A DNA stretch of 64,000 bases from the NCBI RefSeq assembly GCF_017833415.1, contig NZ_JAFICC010000002.1, positions 186,001 through 250,000 of the forward strand. Reading direction: 5' to 3'. The stretch's first letter is position 1. Every line of letters starts with the position of its first letter. The translations under genes were made by a program, and so were the position numbers. The stretch is from Flavobacterium sp. 1355 (GTDB taxonomy: Bacteria; Bacteroidota; Bacteroidia; Flavobacteriales; Flavobacteriaceae). Positions 8,555 through 17,600 of the stretch are shown here, in pieces. The notes under the pieces are model-generated. The model was not told the DNA's origin. It saw nothing but the letters and a program-made list of their open reading frames with translations, and did no database searches.

Positions 8555-9612
8555 AAAAGACGTATATAAATGGAGTAGGCTGTATTTCGACTCAAAAAAC
8601 ATTTGATACTGTTTTTTTGGAAGCTGCTGCTGTAAATCACGACGAAAATGTACTGGCCATTATACCGCCGGCTTACAAAGAATACATTTCGCCTGCCGCA
8701 AGCCGACGCATGGCAAAAGGCGTGAAAAACGGAATTGTAGCTTCGGCTTTGGCCATGAAAGATGCCAATGTTGAAAAAGTCGATGCCATTATTACCGGAA
8801 CTGGTTTGGGATGCATCGAAGATTCTGAAAAATTTCTGAAAAGTATTTTGGATAATAAGGAAGAGTTTTTGACACCAACTTCTTTTATTCAGTCTACCCA
8901 TAATACAGTTGGCGCACAGATTGCACTTTTACAGCAATGTAAAGGTTATAATTTTACGTATGTAAACGGTGCAGTTTCTTTTGAATCGGCACTTATTGAT
9001 GCCAAAATGCAGATTGAAGAAGAGGAAGCCAATTCAATTTTAGTTGGAGGTGTTGATGAAAACGGAGAGTATACCACTTCGCTTTTCAAACTAAATGGAC
9101 GCATAAAAGCAGATAACACTGCTCCTTATGATGTTCTAAATTCTACAACAAGCGGAGCGGTTTATGGTGAAGGTGCCAGTTTTTTTGTTTTAGAAAATGA
9201 ACGAAAAGATAATACATATGCAGAACTTTTGGATATCGCCATTGTAAATACACTGGAGGAAAATGAAATTGAAACAGAAATTACCTCTTTTTTAAAATCA
9301 AATAATCTGGAAATTTCAGCTGTCGATGCCTTGGTTTTAGGTTTTGACGGAAATACTGATTTTGAAAATTATTATAAAAATCTGGCTGATAATGCTTTTG
9401 CCCAAACTCCTGTTTTATACTACAAACATTTGAGTGGAGAATATGATACCGCATCTGCTTTTGCATTTTGGATGGCAGCTAAAATTTTGAAAACACAGGA
9501 AGTTCCAAAAATCGTAAAAGTAAATTCTGCTGAAAAACCAGCTTACAGAACCATTTTATTGTACAATCAATTAAATGGAAAAAATCATAGTTTTACGTTA
9601 CTTTCAAAATGA
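8551..9612 (+). CDS. chain-length-factor-like ketosynthase homologue (inactive)
   Basis: A 353-residue thiolase-fold protein of the ketosynthase family without catalytic residues. Where the nucleophilic cysteine should be it reads YVNGAVSFESAL; the HGT histidine is replaced (VLGFDGNTD); only a histidine in KHLSGEYD remains near the third position. Such partners form heterodimers with an active ketosynthase and set chain length in type II polyketide and aryl-polyene synthases. I chose ATG 8551, which overlaps the previous stop, rather than an in-frame TTG at 8521. Its 3' end overlaps the deacetylase start by 4 bases. Confidence 0.78.
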   Translation: MKKTYINGVGCISTQKTFDTVFLEAAAVNHDENVLAIIPPAYKEYISPAASRRMAKGVKNGIVASALAMKDANVEKVDAIITGTGLGCIEDSEKFLKSILDNKEEFLTPTSFIQSTHNTVGAQIALLQQCKGYNFTYVNGAVSFESALIDAKMQIEEEEANSILVGGVDENGEYTTSLFKLNGRIKADNTAPYDVLNSTTSGAVYGEGASFFVLENERKDNTYAELLDIAIVNTLEENEIETEITSFLKSNNLEISAVDALVLGFDGNTDFENYYKNLADNAFAQTPVLYYKHLSGEYDTASAFAFWMAAKILKTQEVPKIVKVNSAEKPAYRTILLYNQLNGKNHSFTLLSK

Positions 9613-10391
9613 TAACGCATAAAAACATCTCAATATTTTTTATTTTATTGTTGCTTTTACTGCTTCTTTTGAATCTCTATGTGGCAATAAATGTGTGGTG
9701 TTTTTTTGTTGTAATTTTAATCTGGATAGGAATAAACGCAATTGGTTCTTCAAGAATTTCTTCTGATTATCATGTAAAAGCTTTCTGCAATAATTCATTA
9801 GAAACAGAAAAAAAAATTGCACTTACTTTTGATGACGGCCCGAGTGAATTTACTTTGGAAGTGTTAGAGCTTCTGAAAAAATACAATGCAAAAGCTACTT
9901 TTTTCTGCATTGGAAAAAACATCGAAAAGCATCCCGAAATTGTAAAACAAATTATTGCTGAAGGTCATTTGGTCGGAAATCATTCCTATTCTCATTCTAA
10001 ATTTTTTGATTTTTATAATGCCAGACAAATCAAAGAAGAAATTCAGAAAACAGATGAACTCCTGGAAAAATTCACTTCAAAAAAAATAAATTTTTTTCGT
10101 CCGCCTTACGGTGTTACAACTCCATCGATTCGACGGGCTTTGAAAATTACCGGCCATAAAACAATTGGCTGGAATATTCGTTCTCTTGATGGGGGAACAA
10201 AAAATCAGGAATTAATTTTGAACCGAATTATAAAACGGGTTTCTCCGGGCGGAATCGTACTTTTGCACGATACGGCTTTACACTCTGTTTTGGTATTGGA
10301 ACAGTTTTTGCAATTTTTACAGCAAAACAATTATAAAGTGATTTCGATTGAAGAACTTTTGAATCTTAAAGCTTATGAAATTGAACGCTGA
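9609..10391 (+). CDS. membrane-anchored polysaccharide deacetylase family protein
   Basis: A 260-residue NodB-homology protein (carbohydrate esterase 4 family). Two hydrophobic segments fill residues 7-45 and would anchor it. The catalytic motifs are complete: TFDDGP (Asp76, Asp77), the HSYSH metal-binding triad in GNHSYSHS, RPPYG, and LLHD near the end. Substrates of this family are usually N-acetylated sugars; here the substrate is unknown, and deacylation of a lipid or pigment conjugate is possible. It overlaps the chain-length-factor gene by 4 bases. Confidence 0.83.
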   Translation: MITHKNISIFFILLLLLLLLLNLYVAINVWCFFVVILIWIGINAIGSSRISSDYHVKAFCNNSLETEKKIALTFDDGPSEFTLEVLELLKKYNAKATFFCIGKNIEKHPEIVKQIIAEGHLVGNHSYSHSKFFDFYNARQIKEEIQKTDELLEKFTSKKINFFRPPYGVTTPSIRRALKITGHKTIGWNIRSLDGGTKNQELILNRIIKRVSPGGIVLLHDTALHSVLVLEQFLQFLQQNNYKVISIEELLNLKAYEIER

Positions 10392-10499
10392 TAACGCTGA
10401 TTCGCTAAAGCGAAAACGCGGATAAAAACGGATTTTTTTATGATCTGTGGCAATCATTTAATCTGTGGCAAAATATTTCAAAGCACAACTTTTAAAAAT
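10392..10499. repeat. mosaic intergenic repeat segment
   Basis: This 108-base spacer consists of short repeated pieces: a small palindrome ttcgctaaagcgaa at 10401-10414 inside a cgctgat/cgcggat context, and two copies of atctgtggcaa within 30 bases. Similar pieces (aatctgtgtga near 4570, aattcgtggc near 14595) occur in other spacers of this operon. An ATG at 10440 lies in it, but the true start of the next gene is at 10500. Confidence 0.55.
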
Positions 10500-11126
10500 A
10501 TGAAAACTAAAATAGCACTATTAATTCTATTTCTTTCAGGCAATTTGTTTGCTCAGGAACAAAAAATGACTGCTGCAGAAATTGCTTCTTTTAAAGAAGA
10601 TGTAAATGTGGTTTCTAAAAAAATCAAAACCTTAAGTACCGATTTTGTTCAGTATAAACATTTGGATTTTTTGTCGAAAGATATTGAAACCTCTGGAAAA
10701 ATGCTTTTTAAAGAGCCTTCGCTGCTTTCATGGCAATATAAAAAACCATACAATTACAGCATTGTTTTCAAGAACGGAAAAATTCTGATTAATGACGAGG
10801 GAAAGAAAAGCGCAGTTGATATTGGAAACAGCAAAATCTTTGCGCGAATCAACAAATTAATTGTCGGAAGCGTGAGCGGCAATATGTTTGACGACAAAGA
10901 ATTTACGATTTCGTATTTTAAATTAAAAGGTCAGAATCTGGCAAAATTTGTTCCCAAAGATGCGACATTGAAAAAATACATCAAACAAATTGAGTTGACT
11001 TTTGATAAAGAAGAAGCAACCGTTCTTCAGGTAAAATTATTAGAATCCTCTGAAGATTATACCCGAATTGTACTAAAAAATAAAGTAATCAATGCAAAAA
11101 TCGACGATTCAGTTTTTACTAATTAA
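10500..11126 (+). CDS. LolA-like periplasmic lipoprotein/lipid carrier
   Basis: A 208-residue protein with a signal peptide (MKTKIALLILFLSGNLFAQ) and the fold pattern of LolA-type carriers: an early TLSTDFVQ segment, a SGKMLFKEPSLLSWQY strand, then YSIVFKNGKILI. The longer reading from 10440 would put 20 odd residues from repeat DNA before the signal peptide, so ATG 10500 is preferred. LolA homologues recur in aryl-polyene clusters and are thought to move lipids or pigment through the periplasm. The next gene starts inside its 3' end (35-base overlap). Confidence 0.8.
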   Translation: MKTKIALLILFLSGNLFAQEQKMTAAEIASFKEDVNVVSKKIKTLSTDFVQYKHLDFLSKDIETSGKMLFKEPSLLSWQYKKPYNYSIVFKNGKILINDEGKKSAVDIGNSKIFARINKLIVGSVSGNMFDDKEFTISYFKLKGQNLAKFVPKDATLKKYIKQIELTFDKEEATVLQVKLLESSEDYTRIVLKNKVINAKIDDSVFTN

Positions 11127-11727
11127 TTGCTTTCTGGCAATTGTCTTAGTTTCTTGTGGCTCAGTCACAAAAAATTATACACCAAAAAAATTAGACAAAA
11201 CGTCTTATCAATCGCCGTATTTTTCAGATTCAAAAACCGATTACGTTTACAAAACAAATATTACCGTTTATGGCAATGAATTGTCTGGAATTTTTATTGC
11301 CAAAAAAATAAATGATACGATTCACCGCGTTGTTTTTACCACTGAATTCGGTAATAAATTACTTGATTTTGAAATTTCCGAAAAAAGTTTTAAAGTCAAT
11401 TCCATCGTATCAGAATTAGACCGAAAAATCCTGATTAATACCTTAAAAGAAGATTTTAGATTATTGCTTAAAAAAGAATATCTGATTCAGGAACAATTTG
11501 AAAATGAATCAGATAACATTTATAAATCAGCAGATGGAAAACGTGATAATTATCTGTTTTTGTCCAAAAAAGATCAAAAATTTGAAAAACTCATTCATGC
11601 TTCAGCAACAAAAGAAAAAATAACACTTACATTTAGTTCAGAAAACAATATTTTTGCCGAAAGAATTCAGATTGTGCATCAAAATATTAAATTGAAAATT
11701 GAGTTAAATTATTTTAAGCCAGAGTAA
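11092..11727 (+). CDS. outer-membrane lipoprotein of unknown family (LolB-like position)
   Basis: A 211-residue lipoprotein with a signal peptide ending in the lipobox LVSC (Cys22). The mature part is mostly beta-strand-like, for example YGNELSGIFIAKK and TEFGNKLLDFEIS, resembling LolB/DUF3261-type lipid-binding lipoproteins found beside LolA in aryl-polyene clusters; this match is by pattern only. It starts 35 bases before the LolA-like gene ends, so the pair is co-translated. A shared periplasm-to-outer-membrane transfer role is inferred. Confidence 0.68.
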   Translation: MQKSTIQFLLINCFLAIVLVSCGSVTKNYTPKKLDKTSYQSPYFSDSKTDYVYKTNITVYGNELSGIFIAKKINDTIHRVVFTTEFGNKLLDFEISEKSFKVNSIVSELDRKILINTLKEDFRLLLKKEYLIQEQFENESDNIYKSADGKRDNYLFLSKKDQKFEKLIHASATKEKITLTFSSENNIFAERIQIVHQNIKLKIELNYFKPE

Positions 11728-11757
11728 AATTTAAGCAAACCATTAAATCAAACCAAG

Positions 11758-12372
11758 ATGAAAAAAATAATTCTAATTGCTTTCGCTTTTTATATCGGAA
11801 TCATTGCTGCCCAGGCGCAAGTTAGTGTAAATCCGGGTCTTAGAGGAGGTCTTAATCTTTCGAGATTAACAAACATTGATTATAACAATACTAAATCTGA
11901 TTTTTATATTGGAGGGTTTGTAAACATAAAATTCAACAAATATGTTTCTCTTCAGCCAGAGCTAAATTATTCCAGACAAGGTTCAGAAGGAAGAGAATAT
12001 GCTCTTGGAAGTAACGCATACCGAAATGTAAATTACGATTTAAATTATATAACGCTTGGAGCGCTGGCAAAGTTTAATTTTAAGGGAAGTGGATTTCATG
12101 TATTAGCCGGACCTTCATTTGATTTTAAAACAGATGATAACTTTGGCGATTTTGGGTACAGACCTGTTAATTTTGATTTAGCTTTTGTGGGCGGCCTTGG
12201 GTACACGTTACCAAACGGGTTAACATTTGAAGCAAGAATTAAACAAGGTTTAATTGATATTTATGGTTACGATGGTCTTGATTATGATGAAAATGGAGAT
12301 TATTATTACGATGATATTATTCTGAATCAGGTTTTTCAAATTGGTATTAGTTATACTTTTAAAATGAAATAA
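11758..12372 (+). CDS. PorT-like outer-membrane beta-barrel protein
   Basis: A 204-residue protein with a signal peptide ending in AQAQ and a small beta-barrel pattern: GLRGGLNLSRL near the N-terminus, LQPELNYSRQGS, repeated alternating aromatic strands, and a C-terminal strand QIGISYTFKMK ending in the usual aromatic position. This matches the PorT/OMP_b-brl_2 family. It follows the carrier and lipoprotein genes, giving a full periplasm-to-outer-membrane set in the pigment operon. It has no visible enzymatic motif. Confidence 0.82.
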   Translation: MKKIILIAFAFYIGIIAAQAQVSVNPGLRGGLNLSRLTNIDYNNTKSDFYIGGFVNIKFNKYVSLQPELNYSRQGSEGREYALGSNAYRNVNYDLNYITLGALAKFNFKGSGFHVLAGPSFDFKTDDNFGDFGYRPVNFDLAFVGGLGYTLPNGLTFEARIKQGLIDIYGYDGLDYDENGDYYYDDIILNQVFQIGISYTFKMK

Positions 12373-12379
12373 AAAACGA

Positions 12380-12751
12380 ATGGTTCTACACGATTTTTAC
12401 AAAATACTTTCGGAAGAAAAAATATCCGATTCTAAATATGCCATTACGATTTTGGTCAATGAAAAACATGATGTTTTTAAAGGCCATTTTCCTGGGAACC
12501 CTATTATGCCTGGCGTATGCATGATTCAGATAATTAAGGAACTCACTGAATCTATTACAAAAAGTACGCTGATGATTCAGACACTTTCAAATGTAAAATT
12601 CATGGCGCTTATTAATCCTGAAGCTACTCCGGAATTGCGTTTAGAACTTGATGTTGTTATTAGTGAAGATAATTTGGTTAAAGTGAAAAACACTACTTAT
12701 TTTAACGACACTGTTGCTTTGAAGTTAAGCAACACTTATAAAAAATTATAA
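12380..12751 (+). CDS. second 3-hydroxyacyl-ACP dehydratase-like hot-dog protein
   Basis: A 123-residue FabZ/FabA-like hot-dog protein. The motif FKGHFPGNPIMPGV (His36) is the catalytic histidine region. The helix that normally carries the catalytic glutamate (PGVLIIEA in FabZ) reads PGVCMIQII, with Gln50 at that place; Glu54 lies one turn later. It may therefore use a different acid or be a non-catalytic partner. It lies 7 bases after the barrel gene and 2 bases before the next gene. Confidence 0.78.
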   Translation: MVLHDFYKILSEEKISDSKYAITILVNEKHDVFKGHFPGNPIMPGVCMIQIIKELTESITKSTLMIQTLSNVKFMALINPEATPELRLELDVVISEDNLVKVKNTTYFNDTVALKLSNTYKKL

Positions 12752-12753
12752 TT

Positions 12754-13239
12754 ATGAAACTATTACTGACATTGTTTATATGGATTAATTTTACGGCTGT
12801 TCCCGATCTGGCGAGCATACGCAAAATGTATACTGAGGCTCCTAAGTCTGAAGCTGGTGCCAAAGATTTTGTAGAAAAACTTTCGGGTATTTCAAATAAT
12901 GATGATAAAATTATGGTGGCTTACAAAGCTGCCTCAATTTTACTGGACTCAAAATATGAGAAAAAACTAGGCGAAAAAATCAGCCGTTTTAAAGAAGGTG
13001 CAAAATTGCTTGAAGCTACAATTGCAAGTGAACCAAACAATATCGAAATCAGAATGATTCGCCTGAGTATTCAGGAAAATGTTCCCGGAATTACAGGCTA
13101 TAAAAAAAATATAAAAGAAGACAAAAAATACCTTACGGCCCATTATGCTGAACAAAGCGGCCCTTTGAAAGAATATTTGAAAGACTTTGTATTACAGTCT
13201 AAAAGTTTCTCCGAAAAAGAAAAACAATTCGTAAAGTAG
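12754..13239 (+). CDS. hypothetical secreted or periplasmic protein
   Basis: I do not recognise a named family. This 161-residue protein begins with a short hydrophobic segment (MKLLLTLFIWINFTAVPDL) that may be a signal peptide. The rest is helical and lysine-rich, and the middle (KEGAKLLEATIASEPNNIEIRMIRL, split as KEGAKLLEATI and EPNNIEIRMIRL) looks like one TPR-like helical hairpin. It lies in tight series between the second dehydratase and the glycosyltransferase, so it belongs to the operon. Its function is unknown. Confidence 0.6.
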   Translation: MKLLLTLFIWINFTAVPDLASIRKMYTEAPKSEAGAKDFVEKLSGISNNDDKIMVAYKAASILLDSKYEKKLGEKISRFKEGAKLLEATIASEPNNIEIRMIRLSIQENVPGITGYKKNIKEDKKYLTAHYAEQSGPLKEYLKDFVLQSKSFSEKEKQFVK

Positions 13240-13255
13240 GTAAATAAAGCTATCT

Positions 13256-14434
13256 ATGAACCCTACTCTATCTCAGCAGGAATTATTAAATTCAACACAT
13301 TTTTGCGTTATTGTACCCACGTACAATAATCACAAAACGCTAAAAAGAGTTTTGGATTCTGTTTTAGAATTTACCAAAAATGTCATTATTGTTAATGATG
13401 GCTCAACCGATGGGACAGGTGAAATCTTAAATGAATATGCGTATTTAACTCAAATTCATCACACCAAAAATTTGGGTAAAGGGATGGCTTTGCGAAATGG
13501 CTTCAAAAAAGCAATTGAACTTAGTTTTGAATATGCGATTACCATTGATTCAGATGGTCAGCACTTTCCTTCTGACATTCCGAATTTTATTGCTGAAATT
13601 CAGCAGCAGCCAAATTCATTGTTGATTGGAAGCCGGAATATGGCACAGGAAAACGTGCCTAAAAAAAGCAGTTTTGGCAATAAATTTTCAAATTTCTGGT
13701 TCAAATTCGAAACGGGAATTAAACTTAGTGACACGCAATCCGGTTTTAGGCTTTATCCTTTAAAATTAATCCCAAAATTATTTTATACCAATAAATTCGA
13801 GTTTGAAATTGAAGTAATTGTGCGTTCTGCCTGGAAAGGAGTTGTTGTCAAAAACATTCCGATTCAGATTTTATACGATCCGGCAGAAAGGGTTTCACAT
13901 TTTCGTCCATTCAAAGATTTTACCCGAATCAGCATCTTAAATACTGTTCTGGTCATAAATGCAATTTTATATATCAAGCCCAGGGATTTCTTTAGGAAAG
14001 CAAAAAAAAAAGGTTTTAAAAAATTCTTTCTGGAAGATATTTTAGAAAGCAATGATTCTAATTTCAAAAAGGCTGCTGCAATTGCATTGGGAATTTTTAT
14101 CGGAATGTCTCCTTTTTGGGGATTACAAACGGTATTACTTTTGTTTTTTGCCACCATACTCAGGCTCAATAAAGTCATTGCTTATTTGTCTTCTAATGTG
14201 AGTTTTCCTCCTTTTATCCCTTTTATTATCTATGGATCACTAAAAATGGGAAGCTATTTTGTATCCAACGAAAGTACCTTGGTATTAGATAGTTCTCTTA
14301 CGTTTGACGATATTCAGAAAAATGCAACACAATATATCGTCGGAAGTCTTATTTTAGCATCAGTTTCTGCCATAACTGTCGGACTCTTAAGTTATTTGCT
14401 TTTAACTGCATTTAGTAAAAAGCGTATACCATAA
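13256..14434 (+). CDS. family 2 glycosyltransferase fused to DUF2062 membrane domain
   Basis: A 392-residue fusion. Residues 15-230 form a GT2 domain like dolichol-phosphate mannosyltransferases: VIVPTYNNHKTL, VNDGSTDGTG, and the metal-binding DSD at 98-100 in TIDSDGQHF. From about 265 to 390 comes a DUF2062 domain with several membrane helices (ALGIFIGMSPFWG, then a long hydrophobic hairpin). GT2 proteins are regular members of aryl-polyene clusters. Attachment of a sugar to a lipid or pigment headgroup is inferred. A 178-base spacer follows. Confidence 0.84.
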   Translation: MNPTLSQQELLNSTHFCVIVPTYNNHKTLKRVLDSVLEFTKNVIIVNDGSTDGTGEILNEYAYLTQIHHTKNLGKGMALRNGFKKAIELSFEYAITIDSDGQHFPSDIPNFIAEIQQQPNSLLIGSRNMAQENVPKKSSFGNKFSNFWFKFETGIKLSDTQSGFRLYPLKLIPKLFYTNKFEFEIEVIVRSAWKGVVVKNIPIQILYDPAERVSHFRPFKDFTRISILNTVLVINAILYIKPRDFFRKAKKKGFKKFFLEDILESNDSNFKKAAAIALGIFIGMSPFWGLQTVLLLFFATILRLNKVIAYLSSNVSFPPFIPFIIYGSLKMGSYFVSNESTLVLDSSLTFDDIQKNATQYIVGSLILASVSAITVGLLSYLLLTAFSKKRIP

Positions 14435-14612
14435 AATCTGTTTATCTTAGCCAGGAATTACACGAATTCACACGATTTTTTTTTTATAAATTCGTGGTTA
14501 TCATAATGGATAGTAAAATTTGAATCTGGCCGTTAAATTGTAAGCATTACGATTATTTCATTATAAAACCTGAAATAAAACTGATGTTAATTCGTGGCAA
14601 AAAAAAATTATA
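14435..14612. repeat. 178-base spacer with repeated aattcgtgg-type motifs
   Basis: The spacer carries an inverted pair acgaatt and aattcgt (gaattacacgaattcacacg, then ataaattcgtggttatc) and a further aattcgtggcaaaa just before the next start. These match the mosaic repeats in the spacer at 10392-10499. I see no TAnnTTTG promoter match in it, so transcription probably reads through from upstream. Confidence 0.5.
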
Positions 14613-17600
14613 ATGCATCGTTATTTCTATGTCACTCATTTATTTGTAAACCGCAGAAAATCGTTATCGGTTTTACTGGCTTTACTTATGCTTATTCTTT
14701 TTGGCTTTTTTGCATCACAGCTTAAATTTGAAGAAGACATTACCAAACTTATCCCAACAAACGATAAGTCTGATGTTACGGCAAAAGTTTTGAAACAACT
14801 TAATTTTGCTGATAAAACTACGGTTATTTTCAAACTGGAAAAAAATGGTACAGAAGAAGATTTAAAAGAAATGGCAACTATTTTTTCTGATAGTGTTGCT
14901 CTGTCCTGCAAACCATATATCACAGGAGTTCAGGGAAAAATTGACGAAGAAAATATTCAGGAAACGATTGATTTTGTCTATAACAATCTTCCTCTTTTTC
15001 TGGAAAACAAGGATTATGCTGCAATTCAGAATAAACTTCAGAAAGACAGTATTGCGGCAACCGTTCAGGGAAATTATAAATCGATTATCTCGCCTTCCGG
15101 ATTTGTAACCAAAGATTTTATTCTTCAGGATCCGCTTGGGATTTCTTTTATTGCTTTAAAAAAATTACAACAACTCAATGTAGGAGACGATTTTACGCTC
15201 AGCAATGGTTTCATAATGACAAAAAACAAAAAGGAATTATTGCTTTTTATTACCTCCAGTCTTCCATCGAGCGAAACAGAAAAAAACACTCTTTTTGCTG
15301 CCAGACTAAAATCAATTCAGGAAAATTTAAATCAGAAATTCAAAAATAAAACTTCAATCAGTTATTTTGGCTCTGCCCTTATTGCTGTTGCAAACGCCAA
15401 TCAGATTAAAAGCGATATTATTTTAACAACATCAATTGCAATGTTTACACTGATGTTGATTTTGATTTTATTTTATAAAAAAGTATTAATTCCGTTAATT
15501 ATTTTTCTTCCAACTGTTTTCGGTGCTTTGTTTGCTGTGGCATTTTTATACTTTGTAAAAGAACAAATTTCTGCCATTTCTTTGGGAATCGGATCTATTT
15601 TACTGGGCATTACAATCGATTATTCGATTCATATCCTGACGCATTACAAACATAACAGTGATGTCAAAACATTGTACAAAGACATTACGATGCCTGTCAT
15701 TATGAGCAGCTCGACTACTGCTGTTGCTTTTTTATGTCTTCTTTTTGTAAAATCTGATGCACTAAATGACTTAGGAATTTTTGCTGCCGTAATTGTGATG
15801 GCTTCCGCATTTTTCTCTCTTTTGATTGTTCCCCATTTGTATAAGCCAACAGAAAATCCTGAAGAACACAAAAAAAATGTGATTGATAAACTGGCGCATT
15901 TTTCATTTCATAATAATAAGTTCCTGATTGGTTTTTGTATCCTGATTACAATTATATGCTTTTTCACTTATAATAATGTCGGTTTTAATAATGATTTGTC
16001 TCAACTAAATTTTGTTCCAAAAGAAATAAAAGCCGCCGAGAAAGATCTTGAAGAAAGCTCGAGTTTAACGTCAAAAACTATTTATGTTGCTTCGTACGGA
16101 AAAAGCATGGAGGAAGTTTTGCAAAACAACAGTCATCTTTTTTCTGATTTGTCTGCAGCAAAACAGGAAAACAAAATTTTAAATTTCAGTTCCGTTGGTG
16201 GTATTATGCTTTCGCAGGCAGCGCAACAAGAAAAAATCGATAAGTGGAATTCATTTTGGGATGCTAATAAAAAGCAACTTTTAAAATCACAATTAATTTC
16301 TGAAGGTTCAAAACTCGGTTTTAAACCAACAACTTACTCCGGTTTTTTTGATCATCTGGATTTTGAGTTTAAACCCATTTCAGCTGATGATTATTTAAAA
16401 ATTAAGGCTTTGCAACTGCATGAATTTGTAACTCAAAAAAATGGTTTTTATACGATTTTGACTTTGGTAAAAGTAACGCCGGAACAACGCGATTCTTTTG
16501 TAAAATCGGCTGATACCAAAAAGAATGTGATTGCAATTGACCGTCAGCAAATGAATGAAACTTTTTTCAGCACATTAAAAACCGATTTCAATTCGCTAGT
16601 AAATTATTCTTTTGTTGCCGTTATCCTGATTCTGTTTTTCTTTTTCAGAAGAATCGAACTGGTAATCGTGAGCTGTATTCCAATTGCTTTAACCGGAATT
16701 GTAACTGCCGGAATTATGGGAATATTTGGCATTCAGATGAATATTTTCAGTATGATTGTCTGTACTTTGATTTTTGGTCACGGTGTCGATTTTAGTATTT
16801 TCATGACAAGTGCACTTCAAAAAGAATATACTAACGGAAAAAATGAAATTGCGATTTACAGAACATCCATAATTCTGGCTGTAATTACAACTATTTTAGG
16901 AATCGGTGCGATGATTTTTGCCAAGCATCCTGCTTTGAGATCTATTTCGTCGGTTTCGCTAATTGGGGTTTTTGCCGCCTTGATTATTACGTTTATTTTT
17001 TATCCAATTTTGTTTAAATTATTTTTATCAAACCGCTCTAAAAAAGGAAATGCACCGTTTGAATTACGTAGTTTAATACACGGAATTATTTCATTTGCGT
17101 ACTATGGGCTTGGTGGATTTTTAATGTCGCTTTTCAGTCTGATCATTATGCCGATTCTGCCAATTAGCGAACAAAAGAAAATGAAAGGGTTTCGATATGT
17201 GATTTCCAAATTCATGAAATCTGTATTGTATTCAAATCCTTTTCTTCATAAAAAAGTCATTAATAAATTCAATGAAAATTTTGATAAACCTGCTATCATA
17301 ATTGCCAATCATTCTTCTTTTATAGACATTCTGGCAATGGGAATGCTGAGTCCTAAAATTATATTTTTGGTAAATGACTGGGTTTATAACTCCCCTATTT
17401 TTGGAGGTGCAGTAAGAAAAGCAGGTTTTTATCCTGTTTCTGAAGGAATTGAAGGCGGTGTTGAACATTTGCGCCAGAAAGTAAACGAAGGTTATTCGAT
17501 AATGATTTTTCCGGAAGGAACACGTTCAGAAAGCAATCAGGTTAAACGTTTTCATAAAGGTGCTTTCTATCTTGCCCAGGAATTTAATCTGGATATTGTT

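Noticed and set aside
10440..10499. Start of the LolA-like gene at 10440
   Set aside because: The extra residues come from repeated spacer DNA and would precede a complete signal peptide starting at 10500.
14435..14612. Separate promoter for the MMPL fusion gene
   Set aside because: The closest sequence (taaaatttg) has three instead of two bases between TA and TTTG, so no match to the -7 consensus was accepted.
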